Of a stretch of DNA of 64,000 nt, positions 51,198 through 62,940 are shown piece by piece (positions within the stretch are counted from its first letter, which is position 1; the number at the start of each line of letters is the position of its first letter). The notes under the pieces were generated by a model. That model worked only from the letters and a program-made list of their open reading frames with translations, had not been told where the DNA came from and searched no databases. Both the position numbers and the translations under genes were made by a program. Location of the stretch: NCBI GenBank assembly GCA_009746045.1, contig RPFO01000288.1, forward strand, positions 1,478,911 through 1,542,910, written 5' to 3'. This stretch comes from Mesostigma viride. Lineage: Eukaryota; Streptophyta; Mesostigmatophyceae; Mesostigmatales; Mesostigmataceae.

Positions 51198-52512
51198 TCA
51201 GGTCCAACGGCGGCGTAGAATTAAGCGGAGTTGCTTGGCGGCGGTGCTCAGCTCGAGCTCGGTGAACGGCGGGAGCTCGTTGGGGTCGGCCAGGGGTTCC
51301 GTCAGGGCTGGGTACGTGTAGTCCTGCTCAGCGGCGGGCGGCGTGGGCGGCGCAGGGACGTCCGCAGGCGCTACTGCCAGGCGTGCGGCCGCCAGACATT
51401 GCATGGGGCCAAGCGGCGGAGGCGGCGGGGGGGCGCTGAGCAGCCGGGACTGGGAGGAATACCACTGGTCGAGCTGCTGCTGCGGTGAGCCAGCGAGCGT
51501 CCGCGGCGCCGGCTGCGCGCCGCCGGCGGGCCGTTGGGCATGACGCAGGCGGGTCCAGGCGTACTTGCCGTGCTGGTCCTTGAGGTGGGCGAAGTACTCG
51601 CGGACATGAAGGTCCTCCTGCTCCTTGGTCGCCTGCCGGATGGCCGAGTGGTAATCGGCTTTGAGGCGGGCGTAGCGGGCGGGGTCGTTGTTGTCGCGCA
51701 GGGCTTGCCGGGCGTGGATGACGGCGGGGAGCCGGTGCAGGCTGGTGAAGCTGGGCGGGCGGCGGGGGGGCAGCAGGGCCCCGGCCGCGGGCAGCTTGTC
51801 AGCGAGGTGCCGAAGGGCCGATGCCGGGCCGGCAGCGAACAGCTGGGCGTGGCTGGCCGGGATGTCCAGCGCGTCGACGAACGCCTCTGCCGCGCGCTTG
51901 TGGGCGCGTTTTTCAGGGAAGTCCTCCAGAGCGTCGTCAGATTTCTCAAGCCACTGAAGTGTGCGCAAATCAGGTGGTGCCACGTGCTTACGAAAGGGCG
52001 AGGGGAATCGCAGGCGGATGCGGGCGGTGACGATGCGATGATCGGAGCGCACCAGGGGGATCACATGCGAGCGAGCAGCTAGTACAGAGCCTTGATGACG
52101 CTTGCGCATTACAACATAGTCAATGCAGCGTTCAGTGCCAGTTGGCGAGGTGTGTGTGACCAAAGCATCTGGACTATGTGGAAAGCGGGTGTTGGCAGTG
52201 ACCAAATCGCATGTCGTAAGCAAATCAGCAAAAAGTTCAGTGTTGGCATTGGAGAACGTACCGTTGGGGGCGTGCTGACATCCGCCAGTACCCGGTGGTA
52301 GCGTGGCGTTGGCGTCCAACAGCAGAGCGAGGTAGTTGCGACCAGGGATGCCGTTCGCCAGGTTCTCCAGCGCTGCAAAGAAGTCCTTGCGGTCTTGTTC
52401 TGGGTGGCCGGAGTGGGGTGCGTAACCAACGCCCACCGTCAGGGCGTAGGTCGAGTAGTGGCCCTCCATCGAATGAAAAGTGGCCACAAGGAGCCGAGCG
52501 TTGACCAGCTGG
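51198..52512 (-). pseudogene. LINE AP-endonuclease and linker (copy B)
   Basis: The open frame enters from the 5' truncation point (the first eight codons of the ORF to 52535 are host flank). Endonuclease motifs: TYALTVGVGYAPHSG, YLALLLDANA, TERCIDYVVM and VRSDHRIVT (the SDH motif). A proline-rich linker follows and ends at a frame break near 51215, where LRLILRRRWT replaces LRFNAAVGPDQ of copy A. The missing N terminus removes the first catalytic asparagine/glutamate motif. Confidence 0.75.
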
Positions 52513-52524
52513 TCCGGGCATGAT

Positions 52525-53680
52525 GGTGCCTGCAAATAGCGTAAGGCGTGACCGTGGCCATTGCTACGGTATGCTGTATTTTCCTGGAAATGGCCTCTGC
52601 CACCGGCTCAATAGTGCTTGCAGGCGTAAGTATATCGTGTTTCTGCCTAGTTTCTGCCAGTTTTCCACTTATTTTTACCGACATCTGCCCAGCCTCTCTA
52701 AGACCGCCATCCTACTCGACGTTGCTTGCATGTCAGCCATAGCAGGTTGCAGTTGTGCAGTATTTAGGTGCTGTATACGTCGTCAAGCCGTGAATATATC
52801 GTGAGGATTGGATGTTGATGGTTTATACTGCATTGATTGTGCAAGAAGATCAGCTAGGTGCCCACAATCATGGTGTATAATCATGTGTTGTTAGCATCTT
52901 GCCACCATTTGCTAGCATGCATTCCAGCGTCATCTTTGCCTGCATGTAAGCTCATGGATCACTCAACCTATCCAAGCCTTGCATTACACGTGCCTCTTTC
53001 TTTCAGTATTGCACGCGTTATGGAATGAAAACCTAGCACCTCCGTTCCCACGAGGCATGTGCTCAACACGTTGTGAGAGTGGATGATGCTTTGGCTATGG
53101 CTGCCTGATTCAGTCATATTAGGTCATCCAGTCATGATGTTTGATGCATGTATGATGCTGTATAACTTATACAACACCTATTTTCAACGTTTTGACCCTC
53201 CAAGCTCACTATGGCCCCGTTTATGGGGCTCGTGTCGTTGCGTAATGTTGTGAAGGGCTCTCATGTTTCCCACTGCGTTGTACTGCGTTGTAATTGTGAT
53301 GCTAATGAAAAATAGCTCCAGTGGCCCAATGGGCCTGAGTTTTGTTTCACAGAGCCTGCATATGTTGCCCATAGCTCGTGCAAGAAGCCAGATTTTTTTC
53401 ATGAACCATTTGTGAATAAGCACATGACTTGTGACCTAAGGTCCAGAAATCGCGGTCATGGTCAGACCCCCCTGTATTCAAACCAGTGTATCTCTCTAAT
53501 GAATAAGCATTTTGTAGGTCTGAGTAGCTCAAAAAATCCTTTGATTTATGGGCTTTCAGGAAAGTATATACATGACCATGAAAAAAAATTTCCTTAGGTG
53601 CTATACGCGTTCTAAAAAAAGCTTACAACACGATATATCGCGTTCTAATTAAAAAAATATAATTTGCTGTCCATATTCCA
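52525..53680. other. Gene-free stretch
   Basis: AT-rich, stop-dense. At 53630-53648 it contains the ATATCGCG palindrome relative. No gene. Confidence 0.5.
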
Positions 53681-53725
53681 TTAATTGATTAATTAATTAG
53701 TCTCGTGTCCCCGTTGGGGGACCAC
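53680..53725 (-). mobile_element. Retroelement 3' end: TTAA tail and stem-loop
   Basis: On the minus strand: CGTGGTCCCCCAACGGGG, ACACGAG, then (TAAT)n. Same terminus as at 31041-31130. Confidence 0.45.
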
Positions 53726-53821
53726 GGAGCACTGAATTCCCCAGTTTAAGATATAGTGGACGTCTCCCCAAGATGTCGATATGTACATGTCCACAGCTAG
53801 TCCAAAATATGGGCCTCAAGT

Positions 53822-54224
53822 GAGATGCTGTACAAGAAGGGCTCTGCTGCTGACCCCTGTAACTGCCGGGGTGTCAGCCTCCAGTGCGCCGCGCTGAAGG
53901 TCTTCATGCGCATGATGCTGCACAGGCTCCGCGCCGCGCTGGACCCACACGGTCCTGCCGGTGAGTCTCAGATGCATGGGTTTTCGCCGTGGTCGTAACA
54001 CTGTCATGGCTGTATATATTTGTCGCGCGCCGGTTGATGGAGGAGGTGCGTCGCCTTTGCCCTGATGGTCTGCCGCTGGTCTTCATTTTTGTCGACTATA
54101 CCAAGGCCTTTGACACGGTTCTCTGGGAGGCTCTTTGGGCCATCCTTGCTCTGGATCGGGTACCACATGAGCGTTTATTGCTGCCATTCGCCGACAGTAT
54201 GAGGGCTCACAGGCAGTAGTGCGG
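53822..54224 (+). pseudogene. Old LINE reverse-transcriptase fragment, left half
   Basis: Reads MLYKKGSAADPCN, GESQM, GFRRGRNTVMAV and FVDYTKAFDTVLWEALWAIL with at least two frameshifts (near 53970 and 54020). It diverges from copies A/B and so is an older relative. The reading EGSQAVVR is cut at 54224 and continues as TAEGTTPPFPLHHGV at 63649 once the LTR element and one TGCGG are removed. Confidence 0.75.
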
Positions 54225-54927
54225 TGTAACGACTAAAAATGTTGTGTTTGCAACAGCCTCAGTATCAACATTAGCGTGAAAAGATCTTTATACCTGGGTT
54301 GGAGTCGCGACAGATAACTTCACGTCCAGAGAAGCAATGAAGATGATTCTTCAACAGTTAAGGGAATGAGTCCCCACCCTTGTTAGACACAACAGACAAG
54401 TTATATCCAAGTCGACTATCTGTTGAAGTTATAGTTGACTTTTGGCAAGGGTTGTTTGATTGATGAAACAAGGAAACCCTTGAATTACACCATAGCTTTA
54501 GCTCTCACGTACGCACACATGCACGGCCGCCCCAAACAGGATAAAAGTCATCGTGCACGCAGCATCCATCCAACCCTAACCCGGAAGGACCAATCAAAAG
54601 TGAGGATCACTCAAGATAAGATCTTAGCCTCCGAATCCTCCACACAACACAAAGCCAGCACATACGAAATCTCAATGACCTGGAACCAAATCCACCAGGT
54701 ACAACGGTACTGCAGAGAATCTATGACTGACTAAACAACACCATGCAAAGTACCCTACGTGGATCAGGCCACGACCAATGAGGGTAGAACAATAGATTCG
54801 ACAGATCTCAGCAGGCCCAATATCTATCAGACGTCGAAGCCTCCTAACTTCTCAAATAATTGTCCTAAAGAACTCATAATAAGATTCAACAGTAGGAAAA
54901 CTTTGGATGTAACATTTGGTTGTTACA
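54225..54927 (-). repeat. 3' LTR of the chromovirus
   Basis: 703 bp. On the coding strand it begins TGTAACAACC and ends GTCGTTACA. The purine tract TTGAGGGGGAGATA directly precedes it (54928-54941). Confidence 0.95.
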
Positions 54928-55330
54928 TATCTCCCCCTCAAGACAGGAACTCCCAGTTCCTAGAAGCCAAGAAGAATAAAACAACAACCTCCACAAAACA
55001 ACACAACAATAAACAGGAAGTCCACCACCTCTTGGGACAAGCAAGTGGGTTTTTACATCCCCAAAGGGCCTCCTATCTCAGTATCATCTGATCATGTCAA
55101 CCCTGAATAAGACAAATTCACCCACAGATGAAATGTCATCAAGTGACTAACACACAGGCAACCATGCCTGGATAATACAACTGCAAACTACCATGAACTC
55201 AGAACTGTCATTGCTGGAAATCTGGACTGGACATCAGAACTGGTCGCCTCCATTCTGGATCCCCACCTCACTCCACAGCCCATCTCCAACCATCCTGGAA
55301 CCCTTCACAGAGTGAACCAATCCCCCTTCT

Positions 55331-56566
55331 TCATATCCTTCCCCTCGTTCCAAACACTGGGAAATGCTCCACCATGGACACCAGATCTGGCCAGTTCCTG
55401 CTGACCTGAATATCCAAGCAGGTCTCAGCAGCCTTGCCCAACTCAGCTGAAAACCTACTGCACTGGGCAGGGTAGGACAGAGTGACCACAGCCTGTCGGA
55501 GGGGATCGAAGACCCAGCCACTGGCAGTCTTATGGCGACATAGCCAGCTGCTATAGGCCCACCACAGCTGTAGAAAGGCCTTGATAGGCCCCCACCTGGC
55601 GCCCAAGATGGGTACCAGCACCCTCAAAGGTGTGAGCCTGGCCCTCAGCTCGTTAGGGAACTTTGGTAACTGCAGCCCCACAAAGACTGTGCTGTCCTTG
55701 TGTGGAAAACAAGACATCACAGAGCAGTTGGACGACGGAGTAAGGTCAAACTCTCCCTGCTTGACAGCCTGCTCAAGTAGCTCAGTGTAGGTCTGGGAAT
55801 ATCCAACTGGCTTGAGCCCTGCAAAGGCGAGTCTCAGGTCACTGGGCAGAGCCTCCATCAAGTCCTGGCCCTCCACCGGCCTCATGTCAAACGAAGGCCA
55901 CGGGTACACTGCAAAGACGGTGTGCATAATGTAAGCCACCATAGGTGACCCAATCTCACAGAGACTGGGGGGCAGACAGTCAAGGGCCAACTCTACCATA
56001 CCCTCAGGTACTAGTTCACCCTCCTCCACCACTGTCTGATCCAATGCCTGCATGGCTGTGTACAAGGATTTACACCACTCGCACTGTCCAGGAGCACAAT
56101 TACGGTGGTCCAAGAACTGCTCCACCTGTTTTGTTGGGACAGCTGACCTGGGCAAGTGTACCACCACCTTAGGGGGTGGAGGAGCCTCCGTAGGAGAGGG
56201 GACTGAGACCACCGGGGTGGGGATAGCCTCCTGAGCTACTGGAGCCTCAGAAACTGCAGGCACAGCAGAACCCACAGTTGGAATGTGCCCAGCCCTCAAG
56301 TGTTCTGCCATCTGAGTAACCAGACCCTCCACATTAATCAACCTGGTTATCAAGGCCCCGTGACGCTGCTCGTGCCGTTGCTGATCATGTACCATACGCT
56401 GGAACAGATTGAGAAAATGGGCTTCCACAAACCCAGCGTCTTCCTGGATCGAAGGGCCCGTGGCTCTGGGGCCAGCGTAGTCGTGCTGAAAGACATACGT
56501 AGCCCTCACGTCCTCTTGGGTTCGTGCAGGTGGCCTGGGTGTCCCCTCAGGATGGGAGTCGGCCAT
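55331..56566 (-). CDS. Extra ORF downstream of pol in the chromovirus (411 aa)
   Basis: The ATG at 56566 (MADSHPEG) lies 49 bp beyond the pol stop at 56614. The product has a helical region (FLNLFQRMVHDQQRHEQR), a proline-rich linker, a CAPGQCEWC cysteine cluster near residue 168, and a long helical C-terminal half. No signal peptide or transmembrane segment is visible, so it is unlikely to be an envelope protein despite its position. It is intact while gag and pol carry indels. I recognise no family. Confidence 0.7.
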   Translation of the reverse strand: MADSHPEGTPRPPARTQEDVRATYVFQHDYAGPRATGPSIQEDAGFVEAHFLNLFQRMVHDQQRHEQRHGALITRLINVEGLVTQMAEHLRAGHIPTVGSAVPAVSEAPVAQEAIPTPVVSVPSPTEAPPPPKVVVHLPRSAVPTKQVEQFLDHRNCAPGQCEWCKSLYTAMQALDQTVVEEGELVPEGMVELALDCLPPSLCEIGSPMVAYIMHTVFAVYPWPSFDMRPVEGQDLMEALPSDLRLAFAGLKPVGYSQTYTELLEQAVKQGEFDLTPSSNCSVMSCFPHKDSTVFVGLQLPKFPNELRARLTPLRVLVPILGARWGPIKAFLQLWWAYSSWLCRHKTASGWVFDPLRQAVVTLSYPAQCSRFSAELGKAAETCLDIQVSRNWPDLVSMVEHFPVFGTRGRI

Positions 56567-56613
56567 GGCTGGCAACCACAGACACAAACACCAAAAAGAG
56601 GTGTTAGCAGTGC

Positions 56614-58959
56614 TCACTGGGAGCTATGAAGGGGAGCACACCGCTCAGAGCCCATGACATACCACTCAGGCAAGGTGATACCATGACGCTGACAATACTC
56701 TAGTACAGCAGAGTGACTGTTGGTGAGATCAGACAACCACAGCCACGTAGCAGTCACCTCTAGCTCTCCCTTCCAGTGTACCTTAAACTGCAACTGTTTG
56801 GTACGACCTTTCCCCTTCACCCTGTGAGCCAACAACCGCTCCACTTCATAGATCTTCTCCCCCTCAGAATCCAATTCATAAGGCAAAGGGGCAGACAATC
56901 TGCCTGGTAAGGTGTTGCGCCTGTACAGCTTCAGCTGGGCTAGGTGAAAAATATTATTCCTGAGCTTCCAGTGAGAAGGCACTTGGACCTGGACCACTGT
57001 ACCATAGTGGAAGGTTGCCAACACTGGGTAAGGACCCAACCAGAGTGGTTGCAGTTTCCTGCATTGCTCCTTCTCAGGCAGCACTCTGTTGGCTTCCAAC
57101 AACACCAAGTCCCCAGGAGCTACAAAGGAATGACTGGCCACCGTTTGCTGCCAGGCGTTAGTCAGGTACTTGTCCTGTGTCCTCAACAGCTGGGTAGCCA
57201 CAATGCTGTGAGCCTCCTGGAAGGAAGCCAACAACTGCTGGACTGAACCAAGACGTCGCTGGAAAGGGCCTTCAGCGTCTCTGTCAGGCAGTTCCAAGTC
57301 GAATGGTGTCAAGGGACACTGGCCATTGCAGATCACGAAGGGGGACATCTGGTGAGGAGCCAGAGGAGAGTTGTTGATTGCGAACTCTATGAAAGGTATC
57401 TTCTTGTCCCAGTCCTTGTTGTCGTGTGTACAATAGTGCTTTTGACACTCCCTGACAATTCTGTTCATCCTCTCCACCGCCCCAGTACTGGCACACCTGT
57501 ATGCCACACCGAATGCCAGCTTAGTGTCTAGGATGTCAAAGAATGACTTCCAAAACCCTGACAGCCAAAGGGGGTCCTGATCAGTGATGATCACTCTAGG
57601 CATGCCGTGCAGACGGTAGATCTCCTTCATAAACAAATCCACACACTGTGCAGCGGTGAGATGAGTATTGCAAGGAATCAGATGGCACATCCTGGACAGC
57701 CTGTCCATGACCACAAGGATCCTGTCATTGCCACCATCTGACATGGGAAGACCACAGATAAAATCCATAGTCACACTGATCCAAGGGCGCAGGGGAATGG
57801 GCATAGCCATGGGAAAGATGGGCGTGGCTTGGTTCCTGACCTTATTTCTCTGGCAGGAGTCACAGGAATCCACATAGGCCTTAACATCCTGATAAAGGCC
57901 AGGCCACCAAAACCTCTGCTGCACCTCATGAAGTAGCTTAGCATAACCAGGATGACACGCAGTCACATCGTCATGGAAACAATGTAACACTGTGGGAATG
58001 GCCATCTCAGGCACATACACTTTTCTAGTCACCGTGTGCTCTGCATCATGAGTGTGAACATACAGAACGCCCTCCCAGTATTCTACAGGTCTATTGCCAA
58101 AGTTGCCCCTCTGGATAGCTGCAGTAGCCATGTCCTCCGTCTTGGTGAAGGCCTTGATGACGTCCAGCAGGGAAATATTTAAAGGATTAGGCAACACCAG
58201 GTCCTTGTCAGGTCCCAGGGGCTGCATCTGCATCTCCTCTTCCTGCCCAGGGCTAGCCACCAACTGCTTGGATGAGACAGTAGTAGCTATAGGCCCTTTT
58301 GACCTTGCCATCACCTGAGAGGCCAACACCTTGGACCGGCCTACCAACACAGGGTCCATGACCCACTTCCTGGGCCTACCTCTGCTGCGCCTAGCAGGGC
58401 CTCCCTCACCTGGCTGCACTGTGGGAGTGGGCACCACACCTTCAGGACTTCTCCTAAGACTGTCAGACAGTGACTGGACACCCTCCTGGACGCCTGTCAA
58501 CTCTGGGACAGAGCCCTGGTCGATGAGCATCACGGGACCACCGTTATTCCCTACAGGTGGTGTCAACAGTTGAGAAACCTTCTGGTTGTTGGCCTGAGCT
58601 CTAGTCAAGGCTCCACACTCTACCACAGAAATCAGGGCAGCACAGATGTCCAAGTCCTCATGAAAACTTCCCATCAAATCCCTCCTCCTGGACAGGGCGT
58701 CAGGCACCACATTCTGCGTACCAGGAATGTACCTCACAGAGAAAGGTCCAAACCCCCCCAGGAACTCCATCCATCCAGCCATCCTCTTACTCATCCGGGT
58801 CTGTTCCAACACATGTACCAAGGGCCTGTGGTCAGTCATCAGGGTAATAGACTCGTTGCCCTGCCCATCCTGGCGCTGCTGGCCACAGAAAACTGAGCCC
58901 CCTTCAGTAGGTGTTCCCACTTGTGACAGGCCACCACCAATCCCAGCAGCTCTGCTCAT
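56614..58959 (-). pseudogene. pol: Chromovirus RNase H end - integrase - chromodomain (pol, second part)
   Basis: Continues pol after two one-base shifts (near 58968 and 58900); the short middle frame reads ELLGLVVACHKWEHLLKG. Contains LMTDHRPLVHVLEQ (RNase H/connection), the integrase zinc motif HPGYAKLLHEV..CDSCQRNK, core residues in TMDFICGLP and IITDQDPLWLSGFW, and a C-terminal chromodomain (YEVERLLAHRVKG, FKVHWKGEL, TWLWLSDL), which in chromoviruses directs integration to modified histones. Confidence 0.85.
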
Positions 58960-60832
58960 GAACAGGGTAGTTACGTTCTGCAGACGTCATACTCCTGGAC
59001 ATGTATTCCACTGGTTGAGGGCCCTTACCATGATCTTGCATTAGTACTGCACCAATAGCACCCTGTGAGGCATCAGACCTAACCTGGTATGGCAAGTCTG
59101 GGTTGGGGCCCACCAACAAGGGAGCAGTGGTAAGCTTCTGCTTCAACACATCAAAAGCTTGCTGGCATGCTGCAGTCCACTCAAAGGGAACATCCTTCTT
59201 GAGCAGGGCTAACAGGGGACCAGAGATGGCCGCCATGTCAGGGATGAACCGTCGGTACCAGCCCACCAGGCCCAGAAAGGATCTGACATCCTGAGCTGAC
59301 TTCAACACAGGCCACTCCAAAACAGCAGAGACCTTGCTGGCCTCAGGAGTCATACCTGCAGCGCTCAGCTGGTAGCCCAGAAACTTCACCTCTTGGCCCC
59401 ACTCCACCTTGGACCTCTTCACCGACAGATGATACTGATGGATCACCTTAAGGACCTCCTCCACGTTCTCCAGGTGCTCCCTGAAGGTACGAGAGTGTAC
59501 CAGAATGTCGTCCAGGTAGACGACCACACAAGTCCTGAAGACCACCCTGGTAGTGTCACACAAGTGGGCAATGTCCTTGAACCTGGGGTTGCGAAGGTCA
59601 GGTGAGATCTGGGGCAGGGCATTTCCAGTCAGGTGGCCAAAGATGGCATTGACAAACATCTGCATAGTGGCAGGACTGTTAGAGGCACCCATGGGCATTA
59701 CTGTCCACTGGAACTGTCCCCATGGGGTAGAAAAGGCCGTCTTGGGGATGTCCTCAGTAGCCACCCTGATCTGCCAGAAAGCATGCCTGAGGTCAAACTT
59801 GGTAAAGAAGGCAGCTCCTGCAGTCCTCTCCAGCAACTCATCAATTCTGGGCAGAGGGTACCTGGACTTGACAGTCACCTTGTTCAGTCCCCTCAGGTCA
59901 ATGCACAACCTCCACCCCCCATCATGCTTGGGTACAAGCAAACACCCAGAACTGAAAGGACTGTTAGCTGGGAGGATCAGACCAGCCTCCAACAGGCCAA
60001 TAAGTATGGTCTTCAGCTCTGCCATCTCTGCAGGGCCCATCCTGTACATAGGCACAAAAGGAGGACGAGCACCCTCTACCAACTTGATGACATGTGTGAT
60101 GGGTCCCTCAGGAGGATACTGGGGCATCTTGTCCTCAAAGATGGCTCCATACCTGTCCAACAAGGCATCATGCTGCTGTTGTTGCTCAGTGGTGACAGTA
60201 GAACTGACAGCATTGACAGAATGACCACTAGCAGACTCAGGTTCATTAGGCACCAAATGCAGGAAAAAGATGTGTTCCACTGGATAGGTGGCCAAATAAG
60301 ACAGAGTATGCTTGGCAGACCACACATGCTTCAGTAGGGCAGCCCGTTTCTCCTCCAAAGTCGGCTCTTGATCCACCCCTTTCGCACCTGCTTCCCCTCC
60401 CTTGCCATCATTGACAGCTGTCTGTGTGGAACAGCACTCAGTGGCTGTTCTTCTCCCCCCTGGCAACACACAGGTAGCATCCCACACTGTCCCATCCTTG
60501 AACTGGACCACCCTGTCAGGCCAAGAAATAGCAGGATTGGTGTCAGACAACCATGGGATCCCCAAAATCACATCTGCTGCCGTGAGGGGAATGACATCTG
60601 CTGTCACTTCCAAAGTCTGGGATGAACAAACTTGGAAGATGAGCTGCACATAGCCAGGTGAGCAGCTTCTCCTGCCATCAGAATACTGCACCATGACAGG
60701 TGTGGGGTGGGCCAACACAGGCAACTTCAACTCCTGCACCAAGGATGCAGCAATATAATTACTGCCAGCACCAGAATCAATCATAAACAAGCAAGCTGGC
60801 TGAGCCAAGGGACTGGCACGTTGAGGAGCCTA
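58904..60832 (-). pseudogene. pol: Chromovirus protease - reverse transcriptase (pol, first part)
   Basis: Open from just after a TAG near 60832, with no ATG start, so translation probably depends on readthrough or frameshifting from gag. Protease active site MIDSGAGSNY. RT blocks: KHDGGWRLCIDLRGLN, FTKFDLRHAFWQIR, VVYLDDILVHSRT (YLDD), then FLGLVGWYRRFIPD. The RNase H start is DLPYQVRSDASQGAIGAVL. It ends prematurely after NYPVHEQ because of a one-base deletion near 58968. Confidence 0.85.
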
Positions 60833-60987
60833 GCCTGAAACTTGAGTAAGTGACCTGGTACAGGAGGACCCACAGGGACAGCAGGGTCAGAAGCACCCAC
60901 AGTGTTCACTGGCCTAACGTCAACAGCAGGCAGGTCAGACCTGGCCATGACAGAAGGATGACCTGGGGACCCAACTAGTTTTTTGAC

Positions 60988-62720
60988 TCAGGTGGGTCTG
61001 GGGTGCTCCACTGCCCGATGGTGGAAGCTGCTCAGGTGGTGCTGGAGGCTCATCCTCGTCCCCCCATCCTCCTCATCTGCCAGCAGCTGCATGAGAGCGT
61101 TCACCATCCTACGCTTATCCTGTCTGCTGAAGGGCCGAGCGCGGGACTGGAACCTCCCAGAGGGCTGGAAGTTGGGCTGGAACCCTGGCTGCATCCGGTG
61201 ATCGCCAGCAGGAACGCCAGGAGGAAGGCTGGGTGGCCTGGGAGATGGCAGGGCGCCAAAAGGTCCTCTCGTGGCAGGGGGAAACTGGTCCCGTCTAGGG
61301 CAGTCCCGTGCAAAGTGACCTGGCTGGTTGCAGATAAAACAGTTACCCTGGGTGGGATCCAAGGCATTGAGCTCCCCCAGGAGGTCATCCAGCTGGTTCA
61401 GGGACTTCTTGATGGGTGGCACTGGCGTGGCCACAGGCTCCCACTTGACAGAAAAAGCAGGCACACGACAGAGGGTGAGCACATAAGACAACACCTTGTC
61501 CCATTGCCAGTCCACGTAGTCGAACTGGGAGAAGTGCTTGTCCACATCCAGTCGCACGTGTGGAGCCATGCCATGCAGTAGTCTGTGAAGCGCCTCTGCG
61601 TCAGAGCATTGGGGAATCTTGGCTCTAAGGTTGGTGAATTGCTCCACGAACTGTGGCAGCGTCAAACCAGCCTGCGTACAGTTAGCCAGTGCGTCCCGAT
61701 CCATGCGAAGCTGATCCTGGGGTAACAGAAACCGGCGAAAGCCCAATAGGAGAGAGGGGAGGTCGGTACACGCACGTCCAGCCACAGAACGCAAAAACTC
61801 ATCAAAACGGTCGCTGGCACTGTCGCTCATCCGCTGCCTAACCATTCTCTTCTGGATGTCCATCGTGAGACGTTCCTCTGCCTTGGGCCCGTAGTTGGCG
61901 AAGTGGATAGCGAAGACATCCTGAAACTTGGTGGAGAAATGGTCGAAGCTGCGATGGGTAAGGTTGGTCAGCGATAGCTTGTCTACCGACTCCACCTTGG
62001 GAAAAGGAACAGTACGAGGATACAAAGACGTGAGCTCCATCACTGGGGCGTGTGGTGCATTCTGACTCTCCGGCAATGTCGCAGCCACCGAGAGCCGTGG
62101 AGGCTCATGCCCCTGTGCATCTGTCCCTTCATCAACAAAAGGAGCGTCAACCGCATATACCCTTCGTATACCCAGTGTTGGAGACGGTTGATCCACGAAA
62201 ACAGACTCTCCATCGCCCGCCTGCCCTTGCGACTCAAGTTGCTGCACACGCGCAATAGTCCTACCCACACTCTTCTCCAGCGCTTCCGCCACACTTCTAG
62301 CTCTCGCAGCTTCCTCACGTTCATGTTGTAATCGAATTTTCTCCGCTGTCAGCTCGTCAGCCGCTAGCCGAGTGCCGTCTCGCCCCGGCACCGTGTTGTA
62401 GCCAAAACGAATAGCCGAACCGTATTCGGGTGCTGGCGAACGCGTGTCCCCACGTTGGAGAACCGTGGTCCACCTCTACCAATGCCACGCAGGGAGGGCT
62501 CGCCTGGTTGCACACCGAGGGGCAAGATGGAGAACTTTGGGCCGACCGACAGCGAATATCTGCGGGAAGCAGACATTAAGGTGGTATCTCCAAATAGTTG
62601 ACGTCTGGGAGTAGATGATGAAACCCTTTCATCACCGGTCGTCCGTTGAGCTGCTAAAGATGTGGTTGCATCTTCAACTCTCTTACTTGATAACGGTGGT
62701 TGTGTCTCCGGGTTACTCAT
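60988..62720 (-). pseudogene. gag: Chromovirus Gag (capsid plus CCHC knuckle), one frameshift
   Basis: ATG 62720 opens MSNPETQPP; after about 97 codons (NVGTRVRQ) the frame shifts by one base near 62430 into APEYGSAIRFGYNTV, which continues to TGA 60988. The capsid region (residues about 220-390) includes FSTKFQDVFAIHF and LLHGMAPHVRLDV. A zinc knuckle CFICNQPGHFARDC follows near the C terminus, then a basic proline-rich tail. Gag forms the particle and binds RNA. Confidence 0.8.
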
Positions 62721-62918
62721 CACTCCATGGGTCGCGCATGCCGGACTGGGGAACGTTAGAGACTTATGGGCTCAAGGCAGTTCTCAGAGCAAGACTGTCA
62801 CATAAGGATGAGTCACACTCTTAAAAACTGTCCGAACACAGCATAACGTACCCTCTCTGGGTCTGGCAAGAATTCCATTGTTAATCGTGAACTAATACTG
62901 TCAAGACAACCAACACCT

Positions 62919-62940
62919 AGGTAGAAACCTCCGATACCAA
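62919..62940 (-). promoter_or_regulatory. Primer-binding site (tRNA-Met type)
   Basis: On the coding strand, TTGGTATCGGAGGTTT lies immediately inside the 5' LTR and resembles TGGTATCAGAGC, the complement of the initiator tRNA-Met 3' end. Confidence 0.75.

Larger units (their letters stand above)
49477..52512 (-). mobile_element. Non-LTR retrotransposon copy B, 5'-truncated, tail-to-tail with copy A
   Basis: Flanked by TCCGGGCATGAT at 49465-49476 and 52513-52524 (12-bp duplication). The tail (ATTAATTA) and stem-loop (49496-49514) lie on its left side. The 5' end is inside the APE endonuclease domain. Confidence 0.9.

Noticed and set aside
55331-56566. Envelope protein in the chromovirus
   Set aside because: No signal peptide, transmembrane segment or glycosylation-rich ectodomain; position alone is not enough.
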